In this document: positions 1 to 9,874 of the stretch, piece after piece
Position numbering within the stretch: position 1 is the stretch's first letter
Layout of the letters: the number at the start of each line of letters is the position of its first letter
Source of the DNA: Impatiens glandulifera
Lineage: Eukaryota > Streptophyta > Magnoliopsida > Ericales > Balsaminaceae
Direction of reading: 5' to 3'
Assembly (NCBI RefSeq): GCF_907164915.1
Contig: NC_061863.1
Span: forward strand, 36,987,382-37,051,381
DNA: 64,000 bases
The notes under the pieces: model-generated
The model's input: only the letters and a program-made list of their open reading frames with translations
Told to the model about the DNA's origin: nothing
The model's database searches: none
Made by a program: the position numbers and the translations under genes

Positions 1-1329
1 ATTAAAAATTTTAAAAGTGGGAGGTTAATAATCATAGCTAAATCGACCCTGGCTATTAGAAAACACATAATTATTTAAGTATGATATTATTATTTTATTT
101 ACCTTTCAAATTTCTCTCGCACAAAAATTTTACATTCATACAATTATTGAAATATATTTTGTTTTTCTAAAATTTTCAATAAATTTAAAATTTTAATAAT
201 TATTTAAAGCTTATCAACTCGAGACCAATCATTTTGATTATTTTTCAATTTTAATCTTTTCAAAATTTGAAAATATTGTGAAATAGTAATATTTTTCAAA
301 ATTTAACCAAGACTTATGAGCTTATGATTTTAAGTGAGCTAAAAAATAAATTAGAACAATTATTAACCGACCAAATCGATTTTTGTTCGGACGATTCATA
401 ATTTTCTGTATCGAGTCTATATAGTTCGATTGGTGATTTAGATAATAAAAAATGACAATTTACATCATCATATATATGTATTTTGATATTTTTTTAATTA
501 TTATCTTTAGCTTAGTGGTAAATGAGAGACATAATGTATTTATTTATTTTTTAAAATAAATTAATTGTCATTAATTTATATGAAGAGTTACATATAAAAT
601 ATTAATTTGCAAAATAACATTAATAAAATCAAAACAACTAAAAGAGAATTTAGATATTAAATAATATAAATGTTTGCAAAACTTAAAATTCTAATAAAGA
701 AATATTAAACAATCTTGTATTTTTTCAAGATGACTCAAAAGATTCATATAAATAAGTGGTTAAGTAGAGTAAACCGAATAAACTAATCAAATGGTGTCAG
801 TAGTATATCCCAATGATATTTTGATCGGTAGTAAAAATTGTCTTTGACTGAGGGTAAATGTAACATAAGAAAAATGGACGACATCTTAAAACATATTTTT
901 TACTCTAATAGTTTTCTCCCCATAATTCATCTTTCTCTTCAATACTGAGTGGATGAGGAATCAAAATGGTAGGCTAAAATAAAGTTTAACTTAATATTTA
1001 TTTCATTAAATCTCGTGGCTTAACTTCCTCTCAAATCTTGTAAAATAAAACGAGATGACGACCTTTTTGGAAGTCATCTCGTTTAAAGTGAGGTGAGGAA
1101 CCAAAAATATGATTTAATGTTTTTAATAGACCAACATTAACTTCTTAGAGTTGCCACACAATTTTTTCTTTAAAAAATTGCGAGAAGAAAATATTTTGCG
1201 TTCTCAAAAGAGAATAAAAAAGATTATGATCAAGGTTCGGTGCTTGGTCAAACGTGAGAAAGAACACCATCGATATGCCTCACGTGTCCATCAAATGATG
1301 GTGTCTACTATAAACTCTTGGAAAATTTA
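1..1329. other. AT-rich flank, no gene seen
   Basis: Low-complexity AT-rich DNA with stops in all frames. The only recognisable structures are a 12-bp inverted repeat at 1048-1084 and the ATTTA target duplication at 1325-1329 that borders element A. The short open frame at 1151-1339 runs into the LTR and has no recognisable motif. Confidence 0.6.
1048..1084. repeat. 12-bp perfect inverted repeat
   Basis: AAACGAGATGAC at 1048-1059 is exactly reverse-complemented at 1073-1084 across a 13-base spacer. It could fold as a hairpin or be a remnant of a small inverted-repeat element. Nothing flanking it suggests a terminator or gene. Confidence 0.6.
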
Positions 1330-2166
1330 TGTTAGATAAAGTTAAAGAAAGAAAAGGGGGAATTAAAATTAAAAAAGAAATCATTAATTAAGTTAAATTA
1401 AGAAAAAAGATTTAAATTAAATTGATTAAAAATGAACTTAAGATAATAAAATCAATACGACATAGTTTGGATGATGCGTTGATAAATGTATAAAACTAAG
1501 TTCTTCAAATGTTTAATGTGCATGTAAAACTGAAGATGCGCTAACAGAAAGAGGCGTTGGCAGCAGGGTTGCCAACAACAAAATTGACTTCAACATGTTG
1601 GCAGCAGACTTGCTTCAACAATAGAGTTGAAAAAGCTCTGGCAGTAGCCTTGCTTTAACAGCAAAATTGAAGAAGCGTTGACAGCAGTCTTGTTCCATCA
1701 GTAGAGCTGAAAAAGCGCTGATAACAGCCTATCACAAAAATTAGACTGAAGATGCGCTAACAGCAGACTGAAGATACACTAGTAGCAGTCTTGCTTCAAT
1801 AACAAAGCTGTGTTGCGCAAACAATAGAGTAGAGAATAACAGTGTTGTGCCAACCATTATGTTGCGCTAACAACCGAGTAGTGAACAACAGTGTTACCAA
1901 CAGTTTTATTGCGTTAACAACCGAGTAGCGAACAACAGTGTTGCACCAACAACTATGTTGCACTAATAATAGAGTAGCGAAGTGCTAACAGCAGACTGAA
2001 GAAGCGCTGGTAGTAGCCTTGCTTCAATAGTACAACTGTGTTGCGCTAATAGCCGAGTAGCGAACAACATTGTTGCACCAACAGTTGTGTTCTGCTAATA
2101 GCCGAGTAATGAACAACAATATTGCACTAACAGCCGAATAGCGAACAAAAGTGTTGCCAACATCTG
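1330..2166 (+). repeat. Element A 5' LTR, first part
   Basis: Starts TGTTAGAT and aligns with the start of the LTR at 9875. It is interrupted at 2167 by element B and resumes at 8726. The first ~200 bp is AT-rich; from ~1535 it becomes a short-period repeat tract. Confidence 0.88.
1535..2166 (+). repeat. LTR-internal minisatellite of element A
   Basis: Degenerate repeats of two interleaved themes: one around GCGCTAACAGCAGACTGAAGAA and GCAGCCTTGCTTCAACA, the other around GTGTTGCGCTAACAGCCGAGTAGCGAACAACAGTGTTG. The same themes fill 10060-10885 in the other LTR. The array continues for a few tens of bases at 8726-8790 beyond the nested element. Confidence 0.75.
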
Positions 2167-3305
2167 TGTTAGGATCGATGTCGACTATAGAGACGGGGGT
2201 CTAACTATAGTTGTAAACTTTTGACTTTTGATTCGATTTTAATCCTGTTAAAGATTAAGATATGTTTATATTCTTCACAAATCTTCACAATCTCTTGAAT
2301 GGATTCAAGTGAGGAACTGCTTGCTAGATTTAAAGCGTCAGGAAACGAATGCAAGGAATGTAAAGGGAATAACACACGAAGTTTTATGGATGTTCGGAGA
2401 TAAAACTCCTATGTCACCCCTTCTTATTTTTATAAAAGGATATTCACTAGAAGGCAACTGCACAAAACCAGCTAGGAAACACAGAACTTAACAACCGCTT
2501 GATTTCGAACTCCTAGATAACTCTCTGTTAAACAGACAACTTCAGTTTAACTTACAACACTGAAATTTCACACAGAAAGAAGAGTAGTTGAATTACAAAA
2601 TCATCTTCATCTTAGCAAGCTTGTTCACGTATTTAATAGAAAGAGTATTTTCACAAATAGACTTAAATATTAGCAAGTGAACAGTCTAGAGGATTCCTAG
2701 AGAGAGTATCTAACAATTTTTTCGTTGTACTCTTATTGCTTCTTATATAGCGCGGGAAATTTGAAAAATAACATACGTGGAAGTCGTTAATTTGTTGAGA
2801 TATAGGCAATGGTCGAATCTAATTTATAGATACGTAGCTAGTTGTTTGAGAACTCTATTGCTAGCTGTATAGACATCTACTGCTTAGACGCTCATCTACC
2901 TCATCAGACCACGTCTGATGAAGTTAGACGGGGACATTTGCTCACTTCCCTTTGACTTTGAGCTTTACCTGAAATAATATAACTCTAATTATTATAAATT
3001 TGCACCTAGTAAAATTCAAACCCGGGTCACTTACGAGAATATTTACCACTACACCACTTAAGATGTTGATATCTTTTTATATATTTATACAATTGATATG
3101 ACTAACAATTATATATATATATATATTTAAATTTAGTTTTATCCATTCATTATTAAAACATTTCATCAATCATCAATCATCAAAATCAAGTATGTTAAAT
3201 TATCCTAAATCAATTAAGATCTTAATCTAATAATTTCTCTCTTTTTAATTATTTAAGCTAAATTATCAAAAACAGACGAGTTCATGATTTAAACACAATT
3301 CAACA
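2167..3305 (-). repeat. Element B 3' LTR
   Basis: Aligns with 7276-8725, including the block at about 2386-2450 that reads ATGTTCGGAGATAAAACTCC. A TATA-type box in minus sense lies at about 2741-2750 (CTATATAAGA), directly preceded by TTTCCCGCGC, which matches the plant E2F consensus TTTSSCGC; that motif is not visible in the other LTR. Length is 1139 bp against 1450 bp for the partner, mainly because of duplications in the partner. Confidence 0.85.
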
Positions 3306-3320
3306 ATTTCTCCCTTTTGA
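3306..3320 (-). other. Element B polypurine tract
   Basis: In minus sense this reads AAAAGGGAGAAAT directly before the LTR start TGTTGAATTG, the usual position of the plus-strand primer. A second similar tract is embedded about 70 bp inside the LTR (AAAGAGAGAAAT, near 3233). Confidence 0.7.
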
Positions 3321-3395
3321 TTATTTAAACTAAATTATCAAAACCAAGTGAGTTCATCATTTAATCAGTTTAGGCATTATTGTAATCTAACAATC

Positions 3396-3545
3396 CTAAA
3401 ATATTTCAAGGTAAGAAAACTTAGACTCCAGAAGTGGCTTTGTGTAAATGTCAGCCACTTCAGGTTGTTGCTTATCATATGTTATGTTCGCCAGCAACCG
3501 ATTGTCCAGATTCCATTTGACTCTTCCAAGCTGTTGTCTTGATTT
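3396..3545 (-). pseudogene. RNase H C-terminal remnant of B
   Basis: The minus-strand frame ends with a segment containing EVADIYTKPL, the hallmark C-terminal motif of copia RNase H (usual form ADIFTKPL), followed by ESKFSYL. Only roughly the last 50 residues of pol remain. Immediately upstream in the same frame is gag-end sequence (DPQGTNPSW, WVPN), so the protease, integrase and RT region has been removed by one deletion with its junction near 3545. It cannot be functional. Confidence 0.8.
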
Positions 3546-4189
3546 ATCCGCACTTGTAGATATTGACACATTTGGTACCCAATTTTCTTGGGTCCATGAT
3601 GGATTAGTCCCTTGGGGATCCATACTTGAATTATTCTTATGGATATCCCAATCTGTGTGTGTTAGACTTGATAGAGTTCCATCTGTCATGTCTATGCTTA
3701 CCAGACGGGTTGGCTGTCAAATATCTAGGTTTTAACCAACTTTTACGTCTGATTAGTAGGTTGAACATATCTCATTTCATTTTTAATTCCAAAATCCTCA
3801 CATTTTTTATTAGTTGTACCGTCAGTTAAATTACCCTTGACGAAACTTATAGATTGAAGTTTTCCTTTCGATGGGTTTAACTATTTGCATGGGTTGGTTG
3901 GATTGCCTTTGACAAATTCCAAACCGAATTTGCATCCGGCTGGTCATTGTTGCTCAAGTATTTTCTTGAGGGCACTTCCAGACCTCATCCATGAGCTGAT
4001 CACATAGCTTAATCTTTTATTATGAAGAGTGTTGGGTCAAATTATTTTGACTATATGTTGAAATAATTTAACCATTAAGATTTTGATGATGAAATGACTT
4101 ATGAGTTTTGATGCAGGTGTATTGAAAAAATATTTCATAAGACTTGCCTCTAATGAGGGTCATTAGACCAATTTTGGGAATTAGATGCA

Positions 4190-5095
4190 TAGAATTAGAC
4201 GTACAGTCTAACTCATCGGAGTTATACGTGTAGTCTAATGAATGCATAGAATTAGACGTATAGTCTAACTCATCGGAGTTAGACGTGTAGTCTAATGAAT
4301 GCATAGAATTAAACGTACAGTCTAACTCATCGGAGTTAGACGTGTAGTTTAATGAATGTATAGAATTAAACGTACAATTTAACTCATCGGAGTTAGACGT
4401 GTAGTCTAATATACACGGAATTAGACGTAAGTCTAATGTATTCGAAATTAGAGGTACAGTCTAACTCATCAGAGTTAGACGTGTAGTCTAATAGACTTGT
4501 AATTAGACAGATGGTCTAATAGATATTCGGAATTAGACGTACAGTCTAACTCATCGGAGTTAGATGTATAGTCTAATATATTTGCAATTAGACGGATGGT
4601 CTAATATATGCAAAATTAGACGTGCAGTCTAATGATTGTTGAATAATTAGACGCGTAGTCTAATTAGTGAAAGTTAGACGTGAGTCTAACTCCTTCAGAC
4701 AAGTCTGATGTAGAACCGAAATTAGACGTGCAAGTCTAACTCAGTGGAGTTAGACGTGCAGTCTAATGGTTATTGAATAATTAGACGCGTAGTCTAATTA
4801 GTGAAAGTTAGACGTGAGTCTAACTCCTTCAGACAAGTCTAAGGTAGAACCGCAATTAGACGTGCATGTCTAACTCAGTGGAGTTAGACGTGCAGTCTAA
4901 TGGTTATTGAATAATTAGACGTGTAGTCTAATTAGTGAAACTTAGACGTCAGTCTAACTCCTTCAGACAAGTCTGAGGTAGAACCGGAATTAGACGTGCA
5001 GTCTAACTCAGTGGAGTTAGACGTGCAGTCTAATGGTTATTGTAATTAGACGTGAGTCTAATTCTATTAGACCAGGCGGTCTAATAGATGTTACT
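4190..5095. repeat. Palindromic tandem array in solo LTR C
   Basis: Repeated short palindromes of the form TTAGACGTGCAGTCTAA alternate with spacers such as CTCATCGGAG or CTCAGTGGAG, giving compound units of about 45 bp. Near 4660-5060 a longer unit (TGGTTATTGAATAATTAGACGCGTAGTC) is repeated three times. Each unit is an inverted repeat, so the array could fold into many small hairpins on either strand. Confidence 0.85.
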
Positions 5096-5426
5096 ATTAA
5101 AAGAAGATGTTTTATTTCATTAGACTGATTTTACAAATCCGTCTAACTAAAATACGTCTAATGCTCAGTTTAAGCGGTATGCTTGAAGCTAACATTTCTC
5201 CTACCCACGTGCTATAGATGTACCCTACTCTTGCTCCACTTTCTAGTGAATATTAGTACAACAACTATATGCAACCAACCAAAGAATGCCACGTAAGAGA
5301 ATTTTCCTCACATTACTTGTTTTGTAGGTACATCATTGATGAAATATTTTGCGCAGTACCAGTAATGTACGGCCACGATCCTTGTGCTCAGAACCTGTTG
5401 TGTACAATGGAGGCTTTCCAATGGAA

Positions 5427-5499
5427 GAGTGCCACGTATCATTCTTAAAGATTCGACCGTTAACTCCTACTCAATATTTAACAAATCTAAAGGACAACG
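5427..5499 (+). promoter_or_regulatory. U3 promoter module of solo LTR C
   Basis: In order: CCACGTATCATTC, then GATTCGACCGTTA, then a TATA-like TATTTAA at 5475, then AAGGACAACG at 5490. The same order of motifs occurs in the LTRs of A, E and H, marking the probable transcription start region. The start site itself is not demonstrated. Confidence 0.6.
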
Positions 5500-7262
5500 A
5501 ACAATCAGCATAACGAACAAGCATCATACAACGAACAAGCAATCTGATTTTGCATAATGAGAAACTACTCAATCATCTTGCTTACTGAATTCATACTGTG
5601 AAGCTGCTTTATGATTGTACTGCGTGTGAATCAAGAGAGAGCTAGAATCAAAACACCTTTAGCTGAGTGATATTATTCATCTTGTAATTGAACAGAAAGT
5701 GTTCTGTTCAATAGTGAACTAAGTGTGTGTGTAAACTATATTTTATTCGAATCATATTATAGTGAATCCTTCCGGTGGTTGGAAGAAGGGGTGACGTAGG
5801 AGAGTTTCTCCGAACATCCATAAACAAACTGATGTGTTCTTCATTTCTATCATCATTTCATATTTCATCTTGTGCTTCAAACCCAAGTAAACAATTCCGC
5901 CTTGAATCTGTTTCAAGTGTTTACAAAAGTTTGCGTAGAATAGAAAGCGAATTAAATCCCTAACAGGATTTCTTTCAAACCGGTTTTCATAAGCCTTCAT
6001 CCTTAGCCATACCCCTGTCTCTATCGATAAAGTCGATCCTATCAAAGAGATAATCTATGAACTATTCCCTTGAGCTTATCATTCTCGAATGAGAGCTCAA
6101 CTATTTTGTTTTTCAAAAAATTTCGGTTCAGATACTTGAGATGAAGGGGTGTTATCAATTTTATTTTTCAAACTCATCTCATTGAAAGAGAATATAACTT
6201 TTATACTCAATGACCATGTCATTGAGTGCAGTAGTTAATTCATCCCTTGAGAATTCTTCAAATGAGAAGTCAAGTACCTCAAATTCGTCATCTACCATGA
6301 AGCATGTAAAGATTTCATCATCACTCTCTCTTGATGAAGAGTCGTCTAAATCATTGTCGGATCACTTAGATTTGTTTTCAACAGCAATGAGAGCCTTCTA
6401 CTCCCTTCTTGTTCTTCTTCATGAATTTGCCGAATTTCTTAACAAAGAGAGCCATGGCATCACTGCTGATCTGCTCTGCAGAAGCCTTCACAACAACTAT
6501 AGCGGTTGGTGTCTCATCAGCAGTCACCAACACCTTGCTTGAGATGGATGATAAGGATAACTCCTCTTCCTTCCTAGAGTTTATCTCAAACTCGTAGGCC
6601 TTCAGATCGGCAAACATATCATGTAGTTCCATCTTGTTGAGTTCTTGGGACTCCCTCATATCCATCGTCTTTATATCCCATTCTATGGGCAAAGCACGCA
6701 TAACTTTGATTGCAACCTCTTTGTTGTTGTATCTTGCCCAAATTTGCGAGATCAACGATAATCTTACTGAATCTTTCATTAAATTCAGTCATTTTCTCTC
6801 CGGAGTGCATTTTGATGATGTCCAATTGCTGTGTAGTAGCCATGAGTTTGTTTTCTTTTTTTTTCTCATTTTCTTCATTCAACTTTGTCAACAATTTCGA
6901 AATTTCTTTGGTAGAGGTGCAGGTGGTGATCTTACTAAACATGTTGTCGTTCAGTGTCTTATAGAGAATATCTTTTTCCATGTAGTCAAGGTGTTTCTTC
7001 CTCTTATCTTTACCGGTCCACTCATACCTTGGTTTCTCCTTCATCTCATGAGTGCCATCGGGGTTAGTAGTGGAGCTGACCTTCATTATCTTCCATTGGA
7101 CCATTAGTACTGACATACCACATGTCATCATCTAAGGTACCCAAATGAGCTTGAATTCTAAGCTTCCATTGGACATAGTTATCTTTCAAGAACATAGGGA
7201 TTCTGTTGAAAATGGTAGACATGGTTGAGAAATCTGATGATGCTTGAGAATAGAAAAGTTGG

Positions 7263-7273
7263 TTCTGATACCA
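7263..7273 (-). other. Element B primer-binding site
   Basis: The minus sense reads TGGTATCAGAA, complementary to the 3' end of plant initiator tRNA-Met, two bases inside the 5' LTR. This fixes element orientation. Confidence 0.85.
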
Positions 7274-7275
7274 AT

Positions 7276-8725
7276 TGTTAGGATCGGTGTTGACTATAGA
7301 GACGGGAGTCTAACTATAGTTGACAACTTTTAACTTTCGATTCGATTTTAATCCTATTAGAGATTAAGATTTGTTTCTATTCTTCACAAATCTTTGCAAG
7401 CTCTTGAATGAATTCAAAAGCGGAACTGCTTGTTAGATTTGAAGCATGAGGAAAATGAATGCAAGAAACAGAAAGAAAATAACACACGGAGTTTTACGGA
7501 TGTTCGGAGATAAAACTCCTACATCACCCCTTCTTCTATTTCTAGAAGGATATTCACTAAAAGACTTGGATTTATACAGCAACTGGACAAACTCAGTCAT
7601 AAAACACATGACTTAACAACCGCCTACTTCTGAACTCCAAGCTAACTCTTTGTTAAACAGACAACTTCTGTTTAACTTACAATACTATAATTTCACTTAG
7701 AAAGACCAGTAGATGAATTAGAAAATGATCTTCAACTTAGCAAGCTTGTTCACATATTGAGTTTTCACTTAGAAAGACCAGTAGATGAATTAGAAAATGA
7801 TCTTCAACTTAGCAAGCTTGTTCACATATTGAGTAGAGAGTATTTTAACAGATAAAGATGGAGGCTAGTAAGTGAACAATCCAGAGGATTCCAAGAGAGA
7901 GAGAGTATCAGCAATTTGTCGTTGCACTCTGATGGCTTCTTATACATAATTGTAGCAACGGTCAAATCTTCTTCATGGACACGTACGTGTCCTCTTTCTG
8001 TTGGATGTACGCCATGATGTAATAGATAGTACAACAAAAATATATATTATTTAGATCATGTTGTACTGGATAGTACAGCGCGGGCTGCCCGCTGTCCAGA
8101 CGTCTATTGTTCAGATGCTCATACGTCTGCTGCTTAATGCTTAATCACCCATCTGCCTCTTCAGAGGGCTGCGCACCTCTTCAGACGTGTGGTATGATGA
8201 AGTTAGATAGGAACGTCTAATTATGCTCTCTTTGACTTTGAGACTTCTGAAATAATAAAACTTAAATTATTATAAATTTATACCTGGTGTGAGATTCTAA
8301 CCCGAGTCACCTGCGTGACAGGCGATAGTACTTACCACTATACCACTTAAGATGTTGATATTTTTTTATATTTTTTATAATTATATAACTAAAAATTATA
8401 TATATATATATATATTTAAACTTAGTTTTATCCATTCATTATCAAAACCATTTCATAAATCATCAATCATCAAAATCAAGTATGTTAAATTATTCTAAAT
8501 CAATTAAGATCTTAATTTAACATTTTTGATTATTTAGGATAAATTATCAAAATATGTGAATTCATAATTTAAACACAATTCAACAATTTTTTTTATTATT
8601 TAAACAAAATTATCAAAACTTAGTGAGTTAATGATTTAAACACAATTCAACAATTTCTTCCTTTTTGATTATTTAAACTAAATTATCAAAACCATGTGAG
8701 TTCATGATTTAAACACAATTCAACA
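7276..8725 (-). repeat. Element B 5' LTR
   Basis: It aligns with 2167-3305 but is longer. It contains a 72-bp direct duplication (7690-7833) and three rather than two tandem units at its outer end. Each of these units is about 70 bp and consists of the LTR start plus a purine-tract-like stretch (8530-8725). Confidence 0.85.
7690..7833. repeat. 72-bp tandem duplication inside B 5' LTR
   Basis: The segment TTTCACTTAGAAAGACCAGT through CACATATTGAG is present twice head to tail, essentially identical. The corresponding region of the other LTR (about 2570-2640) has one copy, so the duplication arose after insertion. Confidence 0.85.
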
Positions 8726-9619
8726 AGCTGTGTTGCACAATAACAGAGTAGCGAACAACAATGTTGGGCCAACAACAGTATTCTCTTCTACATCAGCTTA
8801 AGACGCCAAAATATACAACTGTCAAATACACGATTATTCCACTAACCTGTGCAATACTATCCCATACGCCACGTTCTACCGAATATTCTGTAGTATTATC
8901 CCGTACACCACATTTTACCGAATATTCCATGCACTAATCCCGTATGCCACGATCCAACGAATATTATTCTTATTCATACTACCCCGTACACATAACATAC
9001 AACTATAAAAATTTGACACGTATCTAGAATTAGATTCGACTGTTACCACGCACATAATATAAAAGGGAATAAAAGGACAACGACGAATCTCTCGACTCTT
9101 GAATTCTAGATATGTGAATCTATCAGCTCAATTAATCTCTCACTAAGTTTATTCTGTAAATTATTATATTAAGTTGAGCGATAATCTATTGTACTACCTG
9201 ATAGTATTTTCAATGTTGTAAGTTGAACAGAACGTTATCTGTTCAACAGAGAGTGATAGCTAGGAGTTCAGAACAGGCAGCTGTTAAGACCTTTGATCTA
9301 AGTGGATTTCTTTAAAGGCTATACAAATAAAGTCTTCTAGTGGAACCCTTCTGGAAACAGAGAAGGGGTGACGTAGGAGTTTTATCTCCGAACATCCATA
9401 AATTATTGTGTTGTTACTTTAATACTTTATTCAGTCTTGCATCTTCCGCTTCAAATCTAGCAAGAACTTTCCGTACTTGAAACCGTTTAAGAGCTTGCTA
9501 CAATTTGTTGAAGAATAGAAATAGATTATCAATCTCTAATTTGATTAAAATCGCACTGTAAGTGAAAATTAGCTCAACAATATTCAACTCCTCTTCTATT
9601 GTTATCACTGATCCTAACA
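8726..9619 (+). repeat. Element A 5' LTR, second part
   Basis: Continues the LTR after the nested insertion. It aligns with 10860-11735 and ends GATCCTAACA directly before the primer site. It carries ACACGTATC, GATTCGACTGTT and TATAAAAG (9058-9065) in U3, and the GGGGTGACGTAGGAGTTTT block (about 9343-9402). Confidence 0.87.
9058..9082 (+). promoter_or_regulatory. TATA box and start-region motif, element A 5' LTR
   Basis: TATAAAAG at 9058 is followed by AAGGACAACG at 9073. The partner LTR has TATAAAAAG at 11172 and AAGGACAACG shortly after. The consistent spacing supports a core promoter. Confidence 0.6.
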
Positions 9620-9874
9620 AGTGGTATCAGAACATACAACATGCAATCGAATTGAAGATGATGATGTTAAAAAGATGGAAAGTGGTCTAGGAGGCAGATC
9701 AGCGAGTGGGTAGCCTAGAAGAGAAAGATAGCAGAGGAAGCCAGATGTAGGCTCGAGCGACAAAGGGGAGAATCTATGAACATCTTAAATGTTTACTTTT
9801 ATATGTATTTATGTATATATATATATTATCCTAATCTTATGACTTAGTTTTAACATCATCAAAATGGGGGAAAT
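9620..9874 (+). other. Element A internal region: primer site, 255 bp non-coding, purine tract
   Basis: Opens with AGTGGTATCAGAAC (primer site TGGTATCAGA at 9622-9631) and closes with CATCAAAATGGGGGAAAT (purine tract at about 9861-9874). No open frame of note lies between. The segment may hold the packaging signal, since nothing else in the interior could. Confidence 0.85.

Larger units (their letters stand above)
4030..6044 (+). mobile_element. Solo LTR C (Sirevirus type)
   Basis: It starts TGTTGGGTCAAATTATTTTG and ends GTCGATCCTATCA, and is flanked by an exact AAGAG duplication (4025-4029 and 6045-6049). There is no internal region or second LTR, so it is the product of LTR-LTR recombination. 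It contains a palindromic array (4190-5095), a TATA-like box, and the ACGTAGGAGAGTTTCTCCGAACATCC block (5761-5825) seen in the other LTRs. It is related to, but not the same subfamily as, the LTRs of element H. Confidence 0.92.
3546..7222 (-). pseudogene. gag of element B (split by solo LTR C)
   Basis: Gag packages element RNA. The minus-strand start at 7222 begins MSTIFNRIP and is followed by a UBN2-type gag region: KDNYVQWK, then KENKLMATTQQ, IIKMHSGEKMTEFNERF, a frame change near 6700, VMRALPIEWDIKTM, and LFVKKFGKFMKK. The zinc knuckle expected after KKNKK is missing. The conserved C-terminal stretch DFSFEEFSREELTTALND is present near 6200-6260. The coding region is then cut by solo LTR C. 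It resumes below 4025 with a segment matching the C terminus of the other gags here (GCKFGLEF) and ends in the DPQGTN...WVPN motif. Several stops and frameshifts make it dead. Confidence 0.82.
2167..8725 (-). mobile_element. Element B: pol-deleted Sirevirus-type Ty1/copia element nested in A
   Basis: LTRs at 2167-3305 and 7276-8725 share the outer end TGTTAGGATCG and the other end ATTCAACA. Flanking pentamers are ATCTG (2162-2166) and AGCTG (8726-8730), a target duplication with one mismatch. The complement of TGGTATCAGAA adjoins the right LTR (7263-7273), so the element reads on the minus strand. The interior has gag and then only the tail of RNase H; protease, integrase and nearly all of RT are absent. 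Solo LTR C (4030-6044) is inserted in gag. B landed in the minisatellite of A's 5' LTR. Confidence 0.88.

Noticed and set aside
2741..2760. E2F-type site TTTCCCGCGC next to the TATA box of B's 3' LTR as a family regulatory feature
   Set aside because: The matching region of the 5' LTR lacks it, so it may be a chance change; noted only within the LTR entry.
4068..4304. 78-codon frame with repeated SLDYTSNSDEL
   Set aside because: It is a translation of the palindromic array of solo LTR C; the repeat, not a protein, explains it.
6634..7107. 157-codon plus-strand frame with hydrophobic runs
   Set aside because: It is antisense to the gag of element B, whose minus-strand frame shows UBN2 motifs.
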